Shown: piece after piece, positions 34,878-39,288 of the stretch
Position numbering within the stretch: position 1 is the first letter of the stretch
Layout: every line of letters starts with the position of its first letter
Assembly (NCBI GenBank): GCA_022722495.1
Contig: JAIJLI010000004.1
Span: 1 to 39,288, forward strand
DNA: 39,288 bases
From: Dialister sp.
GTDB lineage: Bacteria > Bacillota > Negativicutes > Veillonellales > Dialisteraceae
Direction of reading: 5' to 3'
Translations under genes and position numbers: made by a program
The notes under the pieces: generated by a model
Seen by the model: the letters and a program-made list of their open reading frames with translations, nothing else
What the model was told of the DNA's origin: nothing
The model's database searches: none

Positions 34878-35147
34878 TCAAGATTCTATCAATCTGCCGC
34901 TCTCACGCAAACGTTTCTTGAAACCTTGCATCACTTTATCTGCCCATTCATGAAGGTTTTCTTTCATCAACTGCTTTTGCTTTTCATCAAAACTAGAATA
35001 GGCAATCTGTTGCTCCATACAGGTCTGAGCCGTTTCCTTTGCTAAGTCCAGTGTATGTTCTGTCACTTTACCATTGGTAAGTCTCTCGCCTAATTGGGCG
35101 TAGAAATAGCCTTCACAAAAGGCTATACAATATTCTTTTGCTGTCAT
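34878..35147 (-). CDS. Conserved-looking small protein of unknown function (89 aa)
   Basis: This 89-residue helical protein begins MTAKEYCIAFCEGYFYAQLG and is rich in Lys/Glu and Gln (DEKQKQLMKENLHEWADKV). It has no membrane segment or motif that I recognise. It follows the putAbiC-like gene by 28 bases and overlaps the edge of the repeat region. It may be the last gene of the defence operon or unrelated. Confidence 0.55.
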   Translation of the reverse strand: MTAKEYCIAFCEGYFYAQLGERLTNGKVTEHTLDLAKETAQTCMEQQIAYSSFDEKQKQLMKENLHEWADKVMQGFKKRLRESGRLIES

Positions 35148-35175
35148 AATACTTGTACCTTAATAGTATAACAAT

Positions 35176-36192
35176 TTAAATTCTATGCTTAAGTGCAAAT
35201 CCTTCTATACAATTATGCTCTGGCTTTATCAAATTTTCTATATTTAAATTTTCTAACAGATTATATTTTATAATCAATTCTTTTGTCTTTGGGAAGCAAA
35301 AACTATTATAAAAGAGCATAAGTAATTCCTCAGAAGACATCTGTGCCTGAATAAATTGTGCATACATTTTATACTTATCCCTAACTTCATTCTTGTTTTT
35401 TGAATTACTCGCTTTCAGTTCCTTTTCTTCACAATATTGAACAAAAGCCATAATACGATATAAATGTCTAAAATAGTGACCGCAATTATCTCGTCTTTTG
35501 AAAAACTTGGAATACACAAAAGCTATCTTCTGTTCTGCTGTTAAGGACTTATATCTAAGGAAATCTGTATTTGACACGTTATATAAATCATTAAAATATG
35601 CGCATAACGCTTTTGTTTGAACCTCAGCTAAAGCTGCAGCATTCTCCTCTTCTAATTCTTGTGGTACGTTCATACCTACGTACATTTCGTCATAAACAGA
35701 CTCTAAAATTTCTGATATTTGATCAGAATCATAGCCATGAATATAATCGCCTCTATCAAAAGATTTGAAAAGAATATCCAATTCATAATGCGCCATAGAA
35801 AAGAATTCCTGAGCAAAAACGTATTTTTCAACTGTTTTCGTCACATTATTCCTTGCCAATCCCCAAAATCGTGCACGCAATGTTTTTTGAATTTCTCGCT
35901 GCTCATTCAGAAGATTAAAAAATGTGCTTTCAAACTTCTCGTCTCTCATATATTTTAGCTGAGATTCATTAGATTTCTTCTGTTCCCATAAGGTAACAAC
36001 AAGAAGAAAAATACTAATAAGACCTACTATTGGAGCAGTAGTTCCACCTATTGTGTCACCAACAGAACCTGTAACAGTATCAAATTTCCAAAAATCAAAA
36101 ATTGCAGTTTGAGTAAAAAGCCCTGGAGCTATAATCAAGATGATTACGGATATTATAAGTATCAACCAATATTTCCAATTCATATAACACAA
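35176..36192 (-). CDS. putAbiC-like putative phage abortive infection protein
   Basis: This 338-residue protein has two N-terminal membrane helices (about residues 7-28 and 48-68, WLILIISVIILIIAPGLF and APIVGLISIFLLVVTLW). The next part, DEKFESTFFNLLNEQREI, and the later GHYFRHLYRIMAFVQY are the two marks of the putAbiC family (PF16872). Family members are membrane proteins found in abortive-infection contexts. It follows the HerA gene by 15 bases, so it may be the membrane effector of the unit or an added module (inference). Confidence 0.85.
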   Translation of the reverse strand: MCYMNWKYWLILIISVIILIIAPGLFTQTAIFDFWKFDTVTGSVGDTIGGTTAPIVGLISIFLLVVTLWEQKKSNESQLKYMRDEKFESTFFNLLNEQREIQKTLRARFWGLARNNVTKTVEKYVFAQEFFSMAHYELDILFKSFDRGDYIHGYDSDQISEILESVYDEMYVGMNVPQELEEENAAALAEVQTKALCAYFNDLYNVSNTDFLRYKSLTAEQKIAFVYSKFFKRRDNCGHYFRHLYRIMAFVQYCEEKELKASNSKNKNEVRDKYKMYAQFIQAQMSSEELLMLFYNSFCFPKTKELIIKYNLLENLNIENLIKPEHNCIEGFALKHRI

Positions 36193-36207
36193 AAATTCTT
36201 ATCGTCT

Positions 36208-37878
36208 TTATTTACACCACAGATTTTTAATCTCATCTACAGGTAATTCTTTCCAACGTTCCTTCCACAAGTCCCAATATGGAATATCATTGGAAGATGG
36301 TGCAGGATTACACCTATCTATCTTTACTACAGAAGGCAAGACAACAGCATCCCCAATCAGCAACCCTTCTCCAGCCTTTAAGGATGGTAATTTGTTAATT
36401 AAATCACCAAGTGTATCTGGCAACAGTTTTTTAACGCATGTTTGGTCATTAGGATTGGTTAATCTCATTGCAACATAATTGCTACATTGAGCAAATATTG
36501 TATCCGAAATTTCAGATGGGCGCTGACTTGCCAATAGTAAAGATACGCCATATTTGCGGCCTTCCTTAGCTATGCGTTCTATTGAATCACGAGAAGCTCT
36601 ATATTTCGCCATGTCATTATTTGGCACATATTTATGAGCTTCTTCATAAACCAATAAAAGCGGTATATCATTATTATTACGAGCATCTTTACTTTCTAAT
36701 ACTTTCTTATAATAATAACCATACTCAAAAAGAATTCGAGATATCAAAGAGACACTGATACTCAATACCTCAAAAGGAATACCGCTCAAATCAATAATAG
36801 TCACATTTGATTTAGAATCACTATAACCCAGAAATTGCTTTAACGTATCTTGGAAAGTTATCTTCTTTGCTTTATCACCTAATAAAAACTCCAAACGCTT
36901 ATCATGAAGTTTTACTTCCATTCTATTTATGAAATTTGTCAACATTCCATTTAAAGACCCTTTTGTTTTTTTAGGCAGTCCTTTCTTTTCACCTGTAGCA
37001 TATTTTTCTCCCGTATCTATCATCCTTTCATTTTCTTCAATAGCCTTTCCAAGCACATCATTTATATCGAAGAAATAAGGAGAATCAAAATGAATTCGCT
37101 CTTTTATGACTGCATCTCCTTCATAATGATTCCTCTTGCTTTCAACAACTGCATCCTTAAACAAACTCCGTTGATTATGATCATTTGCCTCTGTTTCTAT
37201 AAACAGCTCCTGCAACTCATCACTATTTAGTAGCCAATAAGGAAGTATCAAGTTATCTATACCAATATAGTTAGCATTTGGAAATGCTGCATGATACTCT
37301 GAGTGAATATCAAATATCACTACATGAGAATTATTCAGCCCCGCATACTTTTCATTTTTACCATCAATTGCAGTCTGGATTATTTTTGCTACAGTATGAG
37401 ACTTTCCTGAACCTGTAGAACCTATTATTGCAATATGCTTATTGAAAAACTTATTGCCGTTTACTGGAACCTTGATCCTTTCATTTGTCGCAAGTGTAGC
37501 AAACTCAAACTTATCCTTTGACTCTATCGACTCTTCGAAAATCTTAGAGATTTCTTCTGCCTTAGCAGGTTCAACGCTTTTCGGTGGGATAGCAATAGAA
37601 TCGCCTCCACGTTCAAATTTACCTTCAGTAATCAACCCTAAAGGTTGAGCCTCTATAATATAACTCTTAGTAGCATTCCCTTCTTTGTCTGTTCCTACTT
37701 CTATAGAGAAATTTTCTATGATTGCTACCAATATGCAATCGTCATTATCCGCTATGCGAAGATAAGAGCCCACTCGGAGTTTTTCATCAGCAACTTGAAA
37801 GTTTTCCAAGTTATCTACAGAAATTCTCACTTTATTAGGATACACAGATATTACTTCTGCATTAATCTTGTCAACCAT
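36208..37878 (-). CDS. HerA-like (DUF87) ATPase/translocase
   Basis: This 556-residue protein has an N-terminal beta-barrel-like HAS region (about 1-100), IAIIGSTGSGKSHTVAKI (Walker A, 153-160), VVIFDIHSEYH, PLLLVYEEAHKYVP (Walker B, around residue 420) and SRDSIERIAKEGRKYGVSLL followed by ASQRPSEI, which is the signature of HerA. HerA forms hexameric DNA-translocating rings. In defence systems it pairs with DUF4297, SIR2 or NurA-type partners. The gene 4 bases upstream encodes a DUF4297/Cap4-like nuclease, which fits. Confidence 0.92.
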   Translation of the reverse strand: MVDKINAEVISVYPNKVRISVDNLENFQVADEKLRVGSYLRIADNDDCILVAIIENFSIEVGTDKEGNATKSYIIEAQPLGLITEGKFERGGDSIAIPPKSVEPAKAEEISKIFEESIESKDKFEFATLATNERIKVPVNGNKFFNKHIAIIGSTGSGKSHTVAKIIQTAIDGKNEKYAGLNNSHVVIFDIHSEYHAAFPNANYIGIDNLILPYWLLNSDELQELFIETEANDHNQRSLFKDAVVESKRNHYEGDAVIKERIHFDSPYFFDINDVLGKAIEENERMIDTGEKYATGEKKGLPKKTKGSLNGMLTNFINRMEVKLHDKRLEFLLGDKAKKITFQDTLKQFLGYSDSKSNVTIIDLSGIPFEVLSISVSLISRILFEYGYYYKKVLESKDARNNNDIPLLLVYEEAHKYVPNNDMAKYRASRDSIERIAKEGRKYGVSLLLASQRPSEISDTIFAQCSNYVAMRLTNPNDQTCVKKLLPDTLGDLINKLPSLKAGEGLLIGDAVVLPSVVKIDRCNPAPSSNDIPYWDLWKERWKELPVDEIKNLWCK

Positions 37879-37882
37879 AATA

Positions 37883-39082
37883 CTATATTATTTGTTCTAC
37901 TTCTTTTGTAGTTTCTATAAAAATAGATACTATTCTGTGTTCTTCTGTTGTAGTATAAAAAGGCTTATCTAAATAGAATTGATATATTTCTCTTGTCTTA
38001 TCATGGATAGACTGAAGAACTTCATCTATAGTAGCAACTTCATCTATAATCTTTATTGTTTGTTTACCAGGAGTTGGCTGCAATACGATTTCTTTTGCTT
38101 GAAATTTCGATAAGTGAAACGGATGCCCATCATTTATCAAGATGCCGTCACCATAGAGTAGTTCTTTTAATCTTAATAACCTCACATTTGATATACCATG
38201 CAAATAAATATATGGGACATAAGGGTGTGGCTCTCTTAAAGAGCACTTACTCCATTTTGTACATATTCGACTAACTAAATGCTTAATCTCTGCATCTGTT
38301 ATATTTTTATCGCAATCTATCAAGAAGAAACGCTCATAAGGATTCATATTAAGACCTACTGAAAAATATGTTTTATGCATTCTTTTCAGATAATCATCTG
38401 ACTTACATTTGCCAGCAAACCAAATATCCACCAATGGATTTTTATGTGCATTGATTCTGGCTATAAATGTATTCTTATCAATTCGACGATTAACTACATT
38501 CTTATCTGTTGCAATCTCTCGAACCAACTTTAAAATCAAAGGATAATACAAATTTTCAGCTTCTATTTGTGTACAATCCAAATTGCTTTTAATTGCTTCT
38601 ATTAGTTTTGCATTTTGTTCATCAAAAGACTTTGCTTCTATGTCAATTGTCAAACGAGATATGAATAATGAAAGTTCTTCATCTTTCAAGCCAAGTTCGT
38701 TATGATATTCATGCTTTACACCTTTTGTGGAAAAAGTCAAAAACTTTTTCTTTACAAACTCAACAGAAAGTGGAATGGTCAATTTTTCTTGTCCGTTCTT
38801 ATAAAATCCATAGAGCTTATAACAAAAAGAACTAGTCATATGTTTCGCAAAATGATTCAACATCAATCTTACGGGTTCTGCTATAACAGAATGATTATAA
38901 GTAGTACCCTCATAATACTTACATTGTATAGCAGTAGTTTCTGTTGCTTTGCAAATATCTATGTCTTCTATACCTTCTAAGGTTATTTCTTCATTATCAC
39001 TTTCCAATAGCTGAAGAGCGTACAAGTCAAACTGATAATAATAACCACGAATAGTATCTATCGCCGTTCTTGTATGTGTCAT
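37883..39082 (-). CDS. DUF4297/Cap4-like PD-(D/E)XK nuclease protein
   Basis: This 399-residue protein starts with RGYYYQFDLYALQLL (residues 12-26), LEGIEDIDIC (E36, E39, D42) and TAIQCKYYEG (Q53-x-K55). GYxYQ...EGxEDxD...QxKY is the N-terminal pattern of DUF4297/Cap4-type nucleases. The remaining ~300 residues are not recognisable and may sense the trigger or bind HerA. It is first in a unit with HerA (4-base gap) and putAbiC. I see no promoter box in the 80 bases before it. Confidence 0.75.
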   Translation of the reverse strand: MTHTRTAIDTIRGYYYQFDLYALQLLESDNEEITLEGIEDIDICKATETTAIQCKYYEGTTYNHSVIAEPVRLMLNHFAKHMTSSFCYKLYGFYKNGQEKLTIPLSVEFVKKKFLTFSTKGVKHEYHNELGLKDEELSLFISRLTIDIEAKSFDEQNAKLIEAIKSNLDCTQIEAENLYYPLILKLVREIATDKNVVNRRIDKNTFIARINAHKNPLVDIWFAGKCKSDDYLKRMHKTYFSVGLNMNPYERFFLIDCDKNITDAEIKHLVSRICTKWSKCSLREPHPYVPYIYLHGISNVRLLRLKELLYGDGILINDGHPFHLSKFQAKEIVLQPTPGKQTIKIIDEVATIDEVLQSIHDKTREIYQFYLDKPFYTTTEEHRIVSIFIETTKEVEQII

Positions 39083-39162
39083 GATTTTGTATTTTAGAAA
39101 CTATTTTGTTCCCCATTGCAGTATCGCTCTGCGCTTGTCGTCGTTCGAATGAGGAATGTTTT

Positions 39163-39276
39163 TTATTCTATTTTTGATAGGATTACCTCAGGAGAGGTGC
39201 CCATCAGGGTTATGGCGGAAAGTAAATCACCGTTAGAACGTAACTACTGATTTTCAGCAGTTAGCACATCCAACAT
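39163..39276 (-). pseudogene. Small ORF with in-frame TAG
   Basis: ATG 39276 encodes MLDVLTAENQ, then TAG, then in the same frame LRSNGDLLSAITLMGTSPEV and ILSKIE to TAA 39163. The text on both sides of the TAG reads as protein, so a CAG-to-TAG change in a small gene, or a gene tail with a nonsense mutation, is likely. It may continue no further right, because TGA precedes the ATG. Function unknown. Confidence 0.35.
39242..39262. other. 9-bp hairpin near the right edge
   Basis: AACTACTGA-TTT-TCAGCAGTT forms a stem of nine pairs with one G-T wobble. It overlaps the small ORF around its TAG. No T-tract follows on either strand. Confidence 0.3.
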
Positions 39277-39288
39277 TTTTCAAAAAAA

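Noticed and set aside
1..39288. CRISPR arrays, tRNA or rRNA genes, insertion sequences, integrase genes
   Set aside because: I saw no regularly spaced short repeats, no cloverleaf or rRNA signature and no transposase or integrase motif. A covariance-model search could still reveal a small RNA that I cannot see by eye.

Overview
The window looks like Bacteroidales DNA, most likely Prevotella/Segatella (inference). Evidence: the DUF4248 / 'smalltalk' / amidase trio at the left edge is a Bacteroidales arrangement, two promoter candidates match the Bacteroidales -7 box TAnnTTTG, the DNA is AT-rich, and the rfbA/rfbC-linked surface-polysaccharide gene content fits. No rRNA, tRNA, CRISPR array, transposase or integrase is visible.

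Layout. Positions 1-770 (+ strand) hold the tail of a DUF4248 gene, a 29-residue smalltalk peptide and an amidase that has lost its N-terminus. From 862 to the right edge every convincing gene is on the - strand. 862-1633 is a GNAT plus small-partner pair with its own promoter. 1740-2089 is a hairpin-rich block, part of which recurs inverted at 34686-34758. Between the two lies a polysaccharide locus read right to left: rfbA-rfbC (34640-33153), a ferredoxin/F420H2-dehydrogenase-beta-like protein fused to a hexapeptide domain, FkbH, acyltransferase, ACP, Wzx flippase, aldo/keto reductase, an SGNH-like protein, two pyruvyl transferases, several glycosyltransferases, an EpsG-type polymerase, a DUF6492 protein, and another rfbC at the far left. 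Many junctions are ATGA overlaps or gaps under 15 bp, so long polycistronic messages are likely. FkbH plus ACP suggests that glyceryl-ACP is made to decorate the glycan.

Five modules that look like phage defence sit within or beside this locus on the same strand: (i) SF1 helicase, 238-aa protein and a nuclease-GHKL fusion (6570-2726); (ii) HNH protein, ParA-type ATPase and RelA/SpoT synthetase (12803-10695); (iii) a membrane-anchored PIN-like protein (22703-20646); (iv) an AlbA_2-DUF2971 fusion (32862-31645); (v) nuclease, HerA ATPase and putAbiC-like protein (39082-35176). Module (ii) is the best candidate for an undescribed system.

Four acyltransferase-3 genes are all broken. Two are otherwise intact and are broken only at a run of exactly seven G, where eight G would restore the frame. 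These are the only G/C runs of seven I found, which points to phase variation or to a homopolymer base-calling error. rfbC occurs three times. Two close copies in direct orientation bracket defence module (i), and one of them carries a 160-bp deletion. The picture is a surface-glycan locus that has been repeatedly reshuffled and has collected defence cargo.
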